Origin: Palaemon carinicauda
Taxonomy: Eukaryota; Arthropoda; Malacostraca; Decapoda; Palaemonidae
NCBI RefSeq assembly: GCF_036898095.1
Contig: NC_090730.1
Location: 32,644,761 to 32,708,760 of the forward strand
Direction of reading: 5' to 3'
Length of the DNA stretch: 64,000 bases
A program made the position numbers and the translations under genes. Positions 22,809 to 34,340 of the stretch are shown here, piece by piece (position 1 is the stretch's first letter; each line of letters begins with the position of its first letter). Below the pieces are notes generated by a model. It was given only the letters and a program-made list of their open reading frames with translations. It did not search any database and was not told the DNA's origin.

Positions 22809-22998
22809 TGAAGTGAGACAACTCACAGGTGTGTGTGTGGGGGGGGGGGGGTTAGCAAGCTACCCCTTCCCTACCCCCGGCTAACTAGCGGGGGGTAGTT
22901 AACCCTCGTTAAAATCTTAATGGCTCGTCATTTCAGCTACACTGAAAAGTAAACCCTATGTAAATAGCGTGGTTTGTATTTCGGTTACGGAACAAAAA
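22809..22998. repeat. DIRS2A right inverted terminal repeat
   Basis: Starts inward of GAAGTGAGACAACTCAC, includes a poly-G tract whose length differs between copies, and ends GGTTACGGAACAAAAA. Confidence 0.85.
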
Positions 22999-23696
22999 TA
23001 TATTAGGTTGAGAATCAATCTAAAGCTTATGAAAATGAGAATTGTATTTACAGGGGTACTAACAGATGTTTAAGAAATAGTTGACCCTGACAACAATAGT
23101 GCACTGCTCTAAAATATGGACTGGGAATATAGAAAAGAACTGGCATGAATGTGTGCAGTGGAAATGAATTACTTGAGAGAAGCACATGACTGTTGTAAGT
23201 TTGTACAGTACAAATTGAGTAAAAAGCAGAATGAAGGGGATGCAATGGACATTAAGGTGCTGCTTTAATACCAAAATGCATATTCTTTATACATTGAAAT
23301 GAAAAGGGATGCAATTTGGGGGAATGCCAAAATTGTAAATTAAGTTCACTGCTAGCCATCTACTTTGGGCAGCCTTTTCTTGGTCATTGTATTTGGTAAG
23401 CAAAAATGGATAAACTGTTTCATTAATCAGACATCACATTCTCACCATACCTTACCTGGACAATATTTGTGGCAGTGTACCATTCATGTATAACATTTAA
23501 GAAGCAGTCCCAGACTAAAATCTGTTGTAAACATTCCCCTCTGCTTTATAAGGGCTTGGGACCTTCTAACATTTTAAAATGGAATGTTTCCACGTTAAAA
23601 TGTTAGGCAGCATTAAAATGCTTTTTTTTTTTTTTGTGGTGGATAGATGAACTTCAGATTTAGCTTGTTGGCCAACTGGGGGATGGATGAATGTTG
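22999..23696. other. Spacer downstream of the copy A transposase-like gene
   Basis: No gene. 23431-23490 resembles 32555-32610 (the end of exon 1 with its splice donor), sharing CACCATACCTTACCTGGACA exactly: probably a relic of an older copy of the gene. The rest is unassigned and AT-rich. Confidence 0.5.
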
Positions 23697-24531
23697 CTAT
23701 TTCTTTTTTGCACTCCGCTTTGCGGCCATCTGGGCTCGCCACTCCTCGTATGAGATATCCGAAGTCTCCCTGCAGAACCAGTTCCCAAAATACTGGGTGT
23801 GGCCATCTGGGTTCCGCTCTTTGCCACACTTACGGCAAGTCCACTTCTCCTTCACACGCACATATCGTTTACACGCTATTCCGGCGGCTTCTTTCCGACG
23901 TATCTTGTTCTGGTAACACTTCGTTGACCTAGGGATATTAGACTGCGAAGTGGTACCAGAAACAAATTGTAGTTGTCCAGCCGGGTTGCCGTAAAGAAGA
24001 GGATAGACACCAGCTGATGAGGAGGAGGCAATGGGAGCAGGAACTAGAGGTACGAGACCAGCAGTTGAGTAGGAGGCTTGCAGGGCAGGAAGCAGAGGCA
24101 CGAAACCAGATGTTGAAGCATAGGTGTTGGGGGCCGGAAGTAGAGTAACCAGGTTAGGTGTTGAGCCGTAGGTGCTGGAGGCTGGAAGAAGAGGAACGAA
24201 ACCAGTTGTTGAGGAAGATGTGGTCGGGGTCGGAAGCAAAGGAACGAGTCCAGTAGTTGAGCTGGGAGTGGGAAGCATACGAACAATACCAGGCGATGAA
24301 AAGGCAGCGGTCGGGGCAGGAAGTATAGGAGCCAAACGTCTAATGTTGGCCTGGCCTGTAGTAATTCTTGGCAGCGTGTGCACGAACGGCTGCGCCAAGG
24401 TCTGTGCGGGCATTCTTTCTAGTTTGGTTTTGGGTTTCAGGATTGGTGCAGTGGTATCCAGTTTGGGCTTGGGAACTGTAATTCCCTGCTGCAAGACCTG
24501 GTTTTCTTGGAGCTTGGATTTCTTGTTGTAC
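23697..24531 (-). CDS. Exon 11 of the copy A gene: Pro/Leu repeats and C-terminal Cys finger
   Basis: About six tandem units of 18-22 residues built on GFVPLLPAP with Ser/Thr-rich linkers fill residues of about 1330-1425. Near the C terminus WTCRKCGKERNPDGHTQYFG followed by NWFC gives a compact Cys/His zinc site, then a basic RSAKKK tail and stop. Protein sequence is identical in copy B. Confidence 0.72.
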
Positions 24532-27500
24532 CTATAGAATGACACAGACCCAAATTCATGAAGGCAATAATGTTCATCTACACAGAAATACAATAACAAA
24601 TATAGTACAACAAGTTGTTTGCTATATGTAGGTATGTTTGTACAACTCTAGGCCAATAATGAATAGAAATAAACTTTCGCTCACTTACCACTGACCCAGA
24701 GTAGTCTGGTTGATGTCAAATAACTGTATCCTTATTTTACCCATAACGTAGCTGTTATCGAGCACCTTATGCCTGATGCCCCGGTATGCACGGCAGACTT
24801 GAGTCCACCGGTGAATGGTGGTATTCTTTTTCCGTGTCGGCGACGGGTACTTGGCGCACAGTTTGGTTATGAGGCTCTCTACGTAGCGGTTGGAGTTTGG
24901 CCATTGTGCTGGCCCTGAATTTTGGCCACCAAAACATCTGCAACAAAATAAGATAAGTCTATATAGCATTTTTTCTATCTATGAAATTGAATTTTATTTA
25001 CATATCAATTATGGACTCTTTGTTAATAAATGGTACGAGTGAACCACCAACCTTTGGGAGCTTATGGCACCAGGAGCCACAGGGGACTTAGAAGCCTTGA
25101 ACCTGCCTGATGGTTTCATCTTGTGACGAGGCGAGAAGAGGGTGGGCCTGCGATCCATGTCGTCCAGGTTTTGCCACAATTTGACAATCTCTTCCGCCTG
25201 GTCATTTTTGAGAGGACCTGTCTGGCTTTTCAAGGAAAATAGAAACCGAGCCAGATCCTCAACACGACTGCATCCCGCCACATTGTACTGGTCAACAGAT
25301 TCCTGAATAAAAAACATTCCCTGCTATAATGTTAATAGGCATAAAGTGTAGTGTATAAATATGTAACAAATGATATTTATATCTTGATATTTGCGGTGTA
25401 ATTTACCTTTGAGGAGTCATGATAAGTAGGTGTTTCACCACCAGTGGAAGTACTAGGTATGGCTTGTGGTGAAGACGGAGGAACCAGCGTTGTAGCTGAA
25501 GATGGCTCGATATCAGTAATAAGAGTGGGTTTGCTGCTGGTTTGGGATGCTGAGTCCTCGTCATGGGTATATCCCAGCATACTGGACTTATCCACAGGTT
25601 CCTGAATAAAGACATTCCATGAAATAAAGTCAAAACAAGACACATAAAACACTAAGTAATAGTTATGTCAAGAAATAGTATCAGGATATATGTAGTCTAA
25701 TTCACCTCTTGGGAGTCATGATGTGCCGTTGTGTCTCCCCCAGAAGAAGTACTCGGGCTGTCGTGTGGTGGACTCGGAGAAACCAGCCCTGCCATTCCAG
25801 ACGCCTCTTTAAAAGGACTCTTAAAGAGTTTGCGTTTGACGGCAGATTCCTGAATAAAACATTCCATGTAATAATGTTAACCCTGGATAGGTACGGTCCT
25901 CGGACACCCCTTTAAGGGTATACTCGGACGCGAACGACCCCGACGCCAAAAAAAATTCTTGAAAAATCAGTTTTTGCAGTAACCTCCTTTTTTCTTTTGC
26001 CAAAAAAAACTTCAATGAATGCTTAAAACAACTGTAAAGATAAATACTACTCATCTGCAGAAAAACTATTTATTATAAATATTTTAAAAAATTAAGTAGA
26101 AAAAAAAAGACCTGACATAAAAATTCATAAAAAAAAAGTTTATACATATATACACAAATCCTTTTAGGAATTGATTCTTGAATGTTTAGGACACATCTTG
26201 ATGTATTTTGGATGAAGTCAGACCCATGGAGGTGAAGATCTGAAATGAGAAAAAAAGGGTAACTTTTTTTGGCCAAAAAAATTTGTCCAAATTTCATGAA
26301 TTTTTTTGGGTACCCAAATGAAATAGGAAGTGGCTAATATTTTTAGGGAATAAACATATGTTATCCTAGAATAGAAATATGTAAAAAAATCTTCATTATT
26401 TTGTAAATTACATTTATATCAGGGGCCATATCTAAAGGTAATTTTTTGAGTACTTAGAAATTTCGTAAAAAAATACATATATTTAATATATAATATGATA
26501 TTTATGCAGGTAAAAATATACCAAAATATCACAAATTCTATAGGGAACAAGAATATATATAGATAGGGCAGCTTACGCTTCGGATATGTCCACAAAATGG
26601 CCGCCAACCACACTGACTCAGACTCCCTAATCTGCCACTTGAAATGTAGGAAGGGTATGTCAATTTCAAGGTGTTATTTACTAATCTAATTATTATTGGA
26701 TATGCATAAAAATTGTATGGTGGGTTGCTGGATAATTGTCGATTATTTTACGACTATGAAATTAAAATTCAGACCCAAAAAAAATTTTTTGAAGGGAAAT
26801 AAAATCGAAAAAAAAAAATGTAAAACAATATTTTAGCTAAAAAAATTTGATGATATTCAATCAAAAAAAAAGTAAACAAAATTTTCCGACAAATAAACAT
26901 CTAGAGGAATCATTACTCTGTGATAGTTCCTTAGTACGTAGTAATTTTGAAAGAATTGGGAAAAAACGAAAAAATGGCAATCACCGGAAAATCGAACACA
27001 TACCTATATATACGCCATATCTGGCTAAAAAAAAGATAGGCATGGGTAGTCAGATCATCTAGAAACACTTTCCAACACTATAAAAATATAAGTTTTGCGA
27101 CACTACTTGCCAATTCCTTACGGTAACATGACTAAGCAAAAAAATGCAAAACAAATAAAAAGGGGCACTCGCGGAAAAATGGCTAACATTCTAATATACG
27201 GCATTTCAGAAAAAAAAAAATTCAGCCACGTGCTAGGCAAACCATCAAGGCACATTTTCCGACAAATAAACATCTAAATGAATAATTACTCTGTGATAGT
27301 TCCTTAGTACGTAGTAATTTTGAAAGAAATGGGAAAAAACGAAAAAATGGCAATCACAGGAAAATCGAACACATACCTATATATACGCCATATCTGGCTA
27401 AAAAAAGAAGATAGGCATGGGTAGCCAGATCATCTAGAAACACTTTCCAACACTATAAAATTATAAGTTTTGCGACACTACTTGCCAATTCCTTACGGTA

Positions 27501-30500
27501 ACATGACTAAGCAAAAAAATGCAAAACAAATAAAAAAGGCACTCGTGGAAAAATGGCCATTCTAATATACGGCATTTCAGAAAAAAAAAATTTCAGCCAC
27601 GTGCTAGGCAAACCATCAAGGCATATTTTCCGACAAATAAACATATAAATGAAATATTACTCTGTGATAGTTCCTTAGTACGTAGTAATTTTGAAAGAAA
27701 TGGGAAAAAACGAAAAAATGGCAATCACAGGAAAATCGAACACATACTTATATATACGCCATATCTGGCTGAAAAAAAAATAGGCATGGGTAGCCAGATC
27801 ATCTAGAAACACTTTCCAACACTATAAAAATATAAGTTTTGCGACACTACTTGCCAATTCCTTACGGTAACATGACTAAGCAAAAAAATGCAAAACAAAT
27901 AAAAAGAGGCACTCGCGGAAAAATGCCCAACATTCTAATATACGGCATCTCAGATAAAAAAAAAAGACATGCACGTGTTAGCCCAACCATCAAGGCACAC
28001 TTTCTAACACATAAACATGAAAAAAAAATCAATAATATACGGCAATTCCTTACTACGTAGTAAATTTTTACAAATATTGAAAAAAAACAGAAATTGGCAA
28101 CCGCAGTTAAATACCCAATATACCAATAACTACGTCGTATCTGACAAAAACAAAATCACGCATGGGTAGCCAGATCATCTAGACACACTTTCCAACATTA
28201 AAAAAGCAAAAGTTTTACGACACTATTTCGCAATATCTTACGGAAAAATGACTTGGCTAAAAAATGAAAAAAAATGGAAAAGGGACACTCGCGGTAAAAT
28301 GCCCGACATTCTAATATACGACATCTCAGATAAAAAAAAAGACATGCACGTGTTAGCCCAACCATCAAGGCACACTTTCTAACACATAAACATGAAAAAA
28401 AAAATGAATAATATACGGCAATTCCTTACTACGTAGTAATTTTTACAAATATTGAAAAAAAAACAGAAATTGTTAACCGCAGTTAAATACCCAATATACC
28501 AATAACTACGTCGTATCTGACAAAAACAAAGTCATGCATGGGTAGCCAGATCATCTAGACACACTTTCAAACACTAAACAAGCAAAAGTTTTACGACACT
28601 ATTTGGCAATATCTTACGGAAAAATGACTTGGCAAAAAAATGAAAAAAAATGAAAAAGGGGCACTCGCGGTAAAATGGTCCTCGTGGTGATGAACGACCT
28701 TTTAACTAAAAAAAAAAACATGCACATGGTAGCCAAACAATCCACCAACACTTTCCACAACTGATAACCTATACAAGTTGCACCATTCTACGACAATTTC
28801 ATAATACGTAATAACTTTGATAATTATGCAAACTACCTTAGAAGGGTAAACTCGGACGCGAACGACCCCGACGCGTCTCAGAAATCGGGGAAGGAGTACA
28901 GCTACAGCAATGCACATCTGGACACTACTAGAGCGTGTAGGGGAGACACCTCCTGCAGGTCGATCACCCACAAATTCAGTCACGGGGGTGAGTCACGTGA
29001 GAAAAACCTGTTTTTTTTTGACGCTCGGGGTCGCGAACGACCCACCGTACCTATCCAGGGTTAAAACGGACACCTAAAATACTGTTACCTATAATTATTT
29101 AAAGATATATTATCATGATATAGGTGGTCTAATTTACCTTTGGGGAGTCGTGAAATGTTGTCGTCTCACCACCTGTGCCATCATCAGTCAGTAATGCCTG
29201 CCTGTTTGATGTAAACGGCGCGCTGTCAGGACTCTTGAAGAGTCTACGTTTGATGCTGGATTTTCTTGTTCGATGCTCCAGTTCATACGTAGAGAGGGTC
29301 TTGTCATTTGCGCCACTATCAGGCTCGTAATAACCCTCATCTTCTTCATTCGAAAAGTCTTCCAGATCACGCGCCTCCTCGCTGTCAGGGTCCAACGTCA
29401 GATCTTGAAGATCCTCGCCTGTTTGGTTGTATAGGTATTCTATACCTATGAGTTCACCTGGAAAAAACAAAATACTTTCACTGAGAGGTCTACATCTGAA
29501 AATTGCCCAACTCTGTTATCATACGACAAAAGGGCTATGTGACATAACCATGGTAATATGAAACAAATGACAGTTTAAGTTGAATATTATTTTTAAGCAT
29601 TTCTTTCTTGTTGGCCCTTTTCTTAGTTTCTTAAGAAATTATTTTTGGATAGTCTTAAAACATTCCATAAATTACATACAGTGCTGGTTTCATTTACCCC
29701 CTTTCTACTGTACAGTACTTAAGAAGTGTATGTTGTATAACAATGATATAACATAATGACCTGTGTATTGACGAGGAGCACAGTACAAGGGGTGGATCGG
29801 CTTCCCAAAGACTCTGTTGCTGAGGTCATTAGTGGCCGCCTTCAGCAGGCCACTGTAGAGTTCCCTAGATGTGGAATAGGGAGACACATCCATCTCTACC
29901 GCAACATTAGCCCTGTCCTCGTTCCAGCGTGACAGGCCCTCCAGCAGGTATGCCTGAAAGTGCATACCGCTTGCAGTCGTTCCTGGAAATAAACGTAACA
30001 GTATTAATCTTCAAGTACGTTTATTTATTTATGCGTACAACTCTCTATTCAATACATATTTTTAAATTCAGGGATGTGTAAATGTTTCAAATACTGTACA
30101 GTTACCTGGTATGAACCGGTTCAGGTGGAGGTGGAAAGACTCCAGAGATGTGGAATCTCTAGCACATCTCAAGACAGGCAATACAATGCCGCCTTTCCGC
30201 AGCTTGCCCATCTCCGTGTACAAAGAGATCCCCTCTGGATCCTGTATGCAGGCCACGTGACGTTTCTGAGATGCCCAAATGTCCCAGATGCGGTCAGCGT
30301 CCAGCAGCGGAACACCCAGCGTGTCCCGGCCCTGATCGCCGCTCAAGGCCTCCAGTAACTCATCAATCAAATGGGTAGTCTCCTCTACACCACGTGTCCT
30401 GTGTCGGCAGTGGAGGGCCAGTTCATTCCGTGTGATACGATCCCACACGTCATAGTCGGAGGGAACCCGAATCTTCTGTTCCAGGAGCTCGGCACGCTTG

Positions 30501-33221
30501 GCTTGTTTCAGACGTTTAATGTCCTCAGCGCTCCACTTGAATATGCAGGCCGAGAGTCGGCTCATGAATAAGCTGTACAGCGGGTGGGAGTCGGTGGTGA
30601 CACCAGCCGCGAAGCGTCTCATGAAATGCCAAACGTCGAGCCTGATTCTCAGGTCTGGCCATTCCTTGAACATGCTCCGCATGGCCGACTTCTTTCCACA
30701 GCAGTCTCGGTCCACATATAGAGTGTGCGGCGGAGTGACACCTGCATCCTTGTACCTACGTATGATGCCCTTTACCATGGGTTCTATGCCGTAACCCTCG
30801 CTAGCAGTAAGGACACTCATTAGCACCTGACCGTATTCGTTGCCAATATTAGTGGCCCACGATGCAGTCCGAGCGCTGTGGCCTCCCAGTTTCTTCACCA
30901 CCTTGAACAGCTCAAAACAAGTAATTATAGATAAATGGAAATGTTAATAACTATAACATTCTCTGAAAAATATTTGATTATATACTGTATTTTAAATAAT
31001 TGGAAATGTTAATAATTATAACATTCTCCAAAAAATATTTCATTATATACTGTACTGAGAGTACTGCCGTATCTATTCATAATTATCAGTATTAACTAAA
31101 TAGCAATAATGTTTAAGTAATAAAATCTATTAGTAAATAAAAATAGAAATAACAATAGCTAATAATAGTACTTTACAGTTCTAAATTCTAGAATACTATT
31201 GTATTTACCTTCTTGGTGGAATCCATCTTCAGTATGTTCCCAAAGACAGAGGTTATACTGGCCTTGACCTCGTCTAGCCTTGTGATGACATCGTTAGAGT
31301 ACACCGTCAGTAGCCAGCCCGCGCGAGGAAGTTCAGGCATGGCAGGGGGGTCCGTGGGTTTCGGCACAACAACAGAGTTCTTGGCAGCGGCATCCATGAT
31401 GGTTACACAGTCGGTCATGTAGTTATTGACCCTCACATGCCATGCCACAGTGTGCTCCTCCACCAGCTTCTTGCGTATCTGGGTGACGCTGTTCCCTAGT
31501 CCACGCTGCCGCATTAGTATTGCCACCCGCTGGTCGCAGGCATAGCTGTAAGTCAAGAGAACAGGGAACCGGCCACGGTGTCCCACGTCCAATTGGCGAG
31601 TGATGGCGCCACTCCAGCTGATCAATTTGCCCTTGCACCGACCACACTCCAGATATTCAGCAGCCAAGTTGTAATAGCCATCAATATCCAGAACTTGGCG
31701 TACTCGGGGGTAGATCCCAGCGGAGGTCAGCTGATGGCCCTCGCAGAATGAATTTGGACAGGCCAGACGTACCTTCCATAGTTTACGAGGCATCCACAGC
31801 AACAGGCGTGTTGCAAAGTAGCTGTCCGGTCGAGGTAATTGGGTGGGTATCAGAGACGGCTCGGGGGGAGACCACCAAAGCTTGTTCACACGCTCCCAGG
31901 CGAGCTCCGGCTTCCCTCTGTTAGACACCTTGAACAGCGCCCGGGAAATCCATTGATGGTCAGCCTTGGGTAATGTCTTCTTCCATCCCTCTGGCAGTAC
32001 CACATCTGTTGATTAATTGTTTTGTTAAATTTGAATATAAATACAAATATATATTTAGAGTCAGGACAAAATATATAGACAATGATTTACACTCATATCA
32101 TTACATGAGAATAATAGTTGCATTATAGTACAAAGAATAGCTTGTATCGCACCATCAACGTGACTCTGTGCTTGTGAAACTGTGATGGGGTTGCCCTGGC
32201 TGCTAGTAGATTCATACAGCTCAACACCTGTCACCAGGTCTTCATCATCAATATCATCACTTGGACTTGCCGTTGCTGGAAAAAGATGATAAACAATGAA
32301 TAACAATTTTATGTTGAGTAATAAATGATAACATGAGTGATTTCTCGGCACAGTACAATATATGGGATTTTCAACGAAAAATTGTTTTTTCGTGTACTTA
32401 ATTAAATACTGTATTAATACATATTTAGCATTCAGACATGGAAAAATTTGGAATTTAATATTCTACATACTGTACATTTACTTTAAGAACAAAAACTTCT
32501 ATATGAAAATCATGGGCGATAATTGATAACTTATGAGTGTTCTGAATTGTCAGCCATCATATTGTCACCATACCTTACCTGGACACTTTGCCTTTGTTGG
32601 TGTACCCTTCATCTTCTTAGTTTTGCCCTTCGTACTGGGGGACGAGAGAGTCTTGCCCACCAGTAGCGAGGACTGCCCAGGTGCCGATGGATTGACATCG
32701 TCAATGCGCTTCCTCTTCCCAGACGTTGATGGTTGGGCACTGTCAGATGGTGTCTTGCTACTTTTGCTACTGAGCGATGGTTTGACAGCAGTCTTTTTCT
32801 TACGGGAGAGTCTTTCCTTCTCCTCTAACGCGACAGCCTCCTTGCCTTCATCAAAGGACAACATGTATTCCCTGAATGAAAACTTGTTTTGGCTAAGAGG
32901 CGCATTAGTTTCCCCCTCCGACCGCAGGCAGTCTACCATCCAGGCAGCATAACCCAATCCATTCTCCAGCATCCACTTAAAAGTCTGACCCCTGTAGATG
33001 CCAAACTGTAGCCTGTAGTGACCCAACACAGTGATACGGTCGTTGACGTTACCCCCAACTTTACGGACCGCATCAACTGCGTTCTTCTCTACAGTTTCGG
33101 CAGGCAGACAAGCTGGAGTAGAGCCCTGATTATTTTTGGCAGACACACGTCGAGCCTCTCGACTGTACCCCAACACCAGGGTACCATTACCCAATCTTTT
33201 GAAAGTAGGTTTGGCATCCAT
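23697..33221 (-). CDS. Copy A: 11-exon DUF6729-like / DDE-transposase-like gene, intact
   Basis: Exons, each with AG acceptor and GT donor on the minus strand: 33221-32579, 32275-32153, 32005-31209, 30910-30106, 29982-29761, 29457-29138, 25849-25706, 25601-25407, 25302-25052, 24937-24689, 24531-23697. Every junction keeps frame and the joined length is 4,584 bp (1,527 residues plus stop). Order of parts: a YRLQFGIYRGQTFKW-type region, then a basic linker; a Cys/His zinc-binding region resembling DUF6729; a DDE-like core; an acidic linker region; a Pro/Leu repeat region; and a C-terminal Cys finger ending in a basic tail. I recall similar uncharacterised proteins in fish and invertebrates; the function is unknown. 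Host-domesticated or mobile are both possible. An AG acceptor just before the ATG suggests an upstream non-coding exon. Confidence 0.8.
25877..29064. mobile_element. TTAA-flanked (piggyBac-type) non-autonomous element
   Basis: The element proper is 25881-29060 (3,180 bp), flanked by TTAA on both sides. It has a perfect 17-bp inverted repeat, CCCTGGATAGGTACGGT, at the ends. Copy B holds one TTAA at the matching place (54950-54953), which proves the insertion and its exact limits. TTAA duplication and CCC...GGG ends fit piggyBac-type transposition. No transposase frame is present; the interior is A-rich and about 1.9 kb of it is a tandem satellite. A GGACGCGAACGACCCCGACG subterminal motif occurs near 25926 and again near 28857, and a related motif occurs inverted near 29021-29041. 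Confidence 0.88.
26850..28790. repeat. Satellite of about 374 bp, five units, inside the TTAA element
   Basis: The motif GACACTA followed by CTTGCCAATTCCTTACGG or a close variant recurs at 27099, 27474, 27843, 28219 and 28595, spacing 369-376 bp. The first three units are very similar to one another and the last two form a second subtype. Short open frames here are repeats of the same A-rich string and not genes. Confidence 0.85.
30106..30910 (-). CDS. Exon 4 of the copy A gene: DDE-like catalytic core
   Basis: Begins LFKVVKKLGGHSARTASW. Candidate acidic residues: HTLYVDRDCCG (about residues 588-590), RIRLDVWHFMRRF (about 613) and STSLESFHLHLNRFIPG (Glu about 778), in the order and setting of an RNase H-fold transposase. 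The exon is identical at protein level in the two copies. Which Asp of VDRD is catalytic cannot be decided from sequence alone. Confidence 0.72.
31209..32005 (-). CDS. Exon 3 of the copy A gene: DUF6729-like zinc-binding region
   Basis: Begins VVLPEGWKKTLPKADHQWIS after a split codon. Cys and His pairs follow in LACPNSFCEGHQL and YLECGRCKGKLISWS, typical of a structural zinc site. The exon ends at NILKMDSTKK, where the Asp of DSTKK is the likely first acidic residue of the DDE-like core (about residue 517). Copy B has Gln for one Arg in QLPRPDSYF. Confidence 0.75.
32579..33221 (-). CDS. Exon 1 of the copy A gene
   Basis: Starts at ATG 33221, two bases after CCTTGCAG, a good acceptor, so a 5' UTR exon probably lies further right. 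Contains HYRLQFGIYRGQTFKWMLEN at about residues 65-85, then NKFSFREYMLSFDEG, followed by a Lys/Ser-rich nuclear-localisation-like linker (SGKRKRIDD). Donor AG^GTAAGG at 32578. One residue differs from copy B (Ala here, Ser there, in RRVSxKNNQ). Confidence 0.75.
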
Positions 33222-33373
33222 ATCTGCAAGGAAATAGTAGTTTTAGAATACAGCAATAACTGCTTAGTGGAAAAGGAAGTAATTTTAGTGCAGGTTGTGA
33301 TGAACATGTCACCTTTCAAGCCCAATTTCTCAAAACAGGAACTTATCATAGAGAAACTGCTACTGCTGTACAT

Positions 33374-33689
33374 TCTTGATTGAACAATTTTTGCTTTTCA
33401 AACATCAAAAGGTTTGGGAATTTAATATCCTACAAGCTGTACATTCATTTTACAAAAATGCAAACAATAAAAATTGCTTATACTGTACATTCTTTTTGGA
33501 TGATAAATTTTTGCTATTCAAATATGAAAAGATATGTAATGTAATAGCAGCCTATATGATGTATATTCACTTTAAAAAATGCAAAAACTTTGAATATACT
33601 GTACAATCTTGTTGGCATTCAAGCCCAATTTCTCAAAACCTAAACTTATAAAAAAAATTGCTACTACTGTACAAATTTAAACGATAATT
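33374..33689. repeat. Minisatellite-like upstream region of the copy A gene
   Basis: Diverged units containing ATTCAAAYATGAAAAG, ATTTAATAGCCTAC and CTGTACATTC. The same family fills 62737-63145. It contains the intact ATTCAAAT site (33516-33523) that the MULE occupied in copy B. The duplicated block ends within this array. Confidence 0.6.
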
Positions 33690-33940
33690 GTCAAATTCCA
33701 TAGGCTAGGCTATTCATTCTTTTTTTTCATATTTCAAAATCTGTAGCCTAGGCTATCCTAGCCTAGATTATGTTCATCTATTGCATAGGCTAAGTAGCCT
33801 AGCCTAAGTCTAGAAGAAAATTTCTATTCAATTGTCAAATTTAGTAGCCGAGCTGAATGGCTTGGTTTTAAAGCCAAATTCCTTATTCATTCATTCCATA
33901 GGCTAGGCTATTCATTCTTTTTTTTCATTTTTTCCCCCAG
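33690..33940. other. Filler DNA between the duplicated blocks, TAGGCTA-rich
   Basis: Many TAGCCTA and TAGGCTA words in both orientations and a repeated CCATAGGCTAGGCTATTCAT (33699 and 33897). No gene. Confidence 0.5.
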
Positions 33941-34237
33941 GTGGGTGACTTTGTCCTGGTCCAGCTTCTCTTCCAGGGGAAGAGGTCTGAGGAGCTTGTC
34001 CACTTTGTGGGCAAGGTCATTTCCCTGGAGGAAGACGGGCAGCAGCTGCAGGTGGACTTCCTCAGGATAAGGTCGCCCTTGCTGAAGGACACCTTCCACT
34101 TCCCAGACATCGGGGATGTCGACAGTGTCGACCGCAGCAGGGTGTTGGGGGTCCTCACAGTCAGCACGGGGACCACCCAACGACAAGCAAACCTCATCAA
34201 GGTCCTCCCTCCCTTGAGGGACTTTAACATGCATTAG
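33941..34237 (+). pseudogene. Orphan terminal exon, unrecognised
   Basis: A TTTTTTCCCCCAG acceptor directly precedes 98 codons beginning VGDFVLVQLLFQGKRSEELV and ending at TAG at 34235-34237. The VGDFVLV...VGKVISLEEDGQQLQVDFLR pattern looks like a small beta-barrel of the kind at the C terminus of several transposon-derived proteins. Base composition is clearly more GC-rich and codon-like than its surroundings. No upstream exons are visible within the filler, so this may be a stranded last exon. Confidence 0.5.
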
Positions 34238-34340
34238 CATTAGTTTTAAGTCATTCACTTTAAGATTCATTAGTTTTAAGTCATTCACTTTAACATGCAT
34301 TAGTTTTAAGTCATTCACTTTAACATGCATTAGTTTCCCA
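34238..34340. repeat. Short tandem repeat of about 32 bp, three to four units
   Basis: TTAAGTCATTCACTTTAA followed by CATGCATTAGTTT recurs directly after the orphan exon. Confidence 0.8.

Larger units (their letters stand above)
15047..22998 (-). mobile_element. DIRS2A: second DIRS-type retrotransposon
   Basis: About 7.95 kb on the minus strand, distinct in sequence from DIRS1. Inverted terminal repeats (15047-15256 and 22809-22998) share an inner part of about 165 bp, while their outer 30-50 bases differ. The internal complementary region at 15306-15408 joins the complements of both outer ends at GTCATTTGTTCC, where the TTT is shared by both ends. It encodes gag-like, RT/RNase H/methyltransferase-like and tyrosine recombinase frames. 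The copy is dead: gag and recombinase frameshifts and an RT stop are shared with DIRS2B (44142-52070), so they precede the duplication, and further damage is private to this copy. Confidence 0.87.
11055..33689 (+). repeat. Segmental duplication, copy A
   Basis: Direct repeat of 34731-62897. Once the insertion private to this copy (25881-29060 plus one TTAA) is removed, the unit is about 19.45 kb. It holds the DIRS1 leader and terminal repeat, a 1.7-kb spacer, DIRS2A and the complete 11-exon gene. By eye the copies differ by well under 1%, mostly by single bases and by length changes in homopolymers and minisatellites. Confidence 0.93.

Noticed and set aside
27095..27277. Small open frames repeating inside the satellite
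   Set aside because: They are the same A-rich string recurring with the satellite unit, without conserved coding ends.
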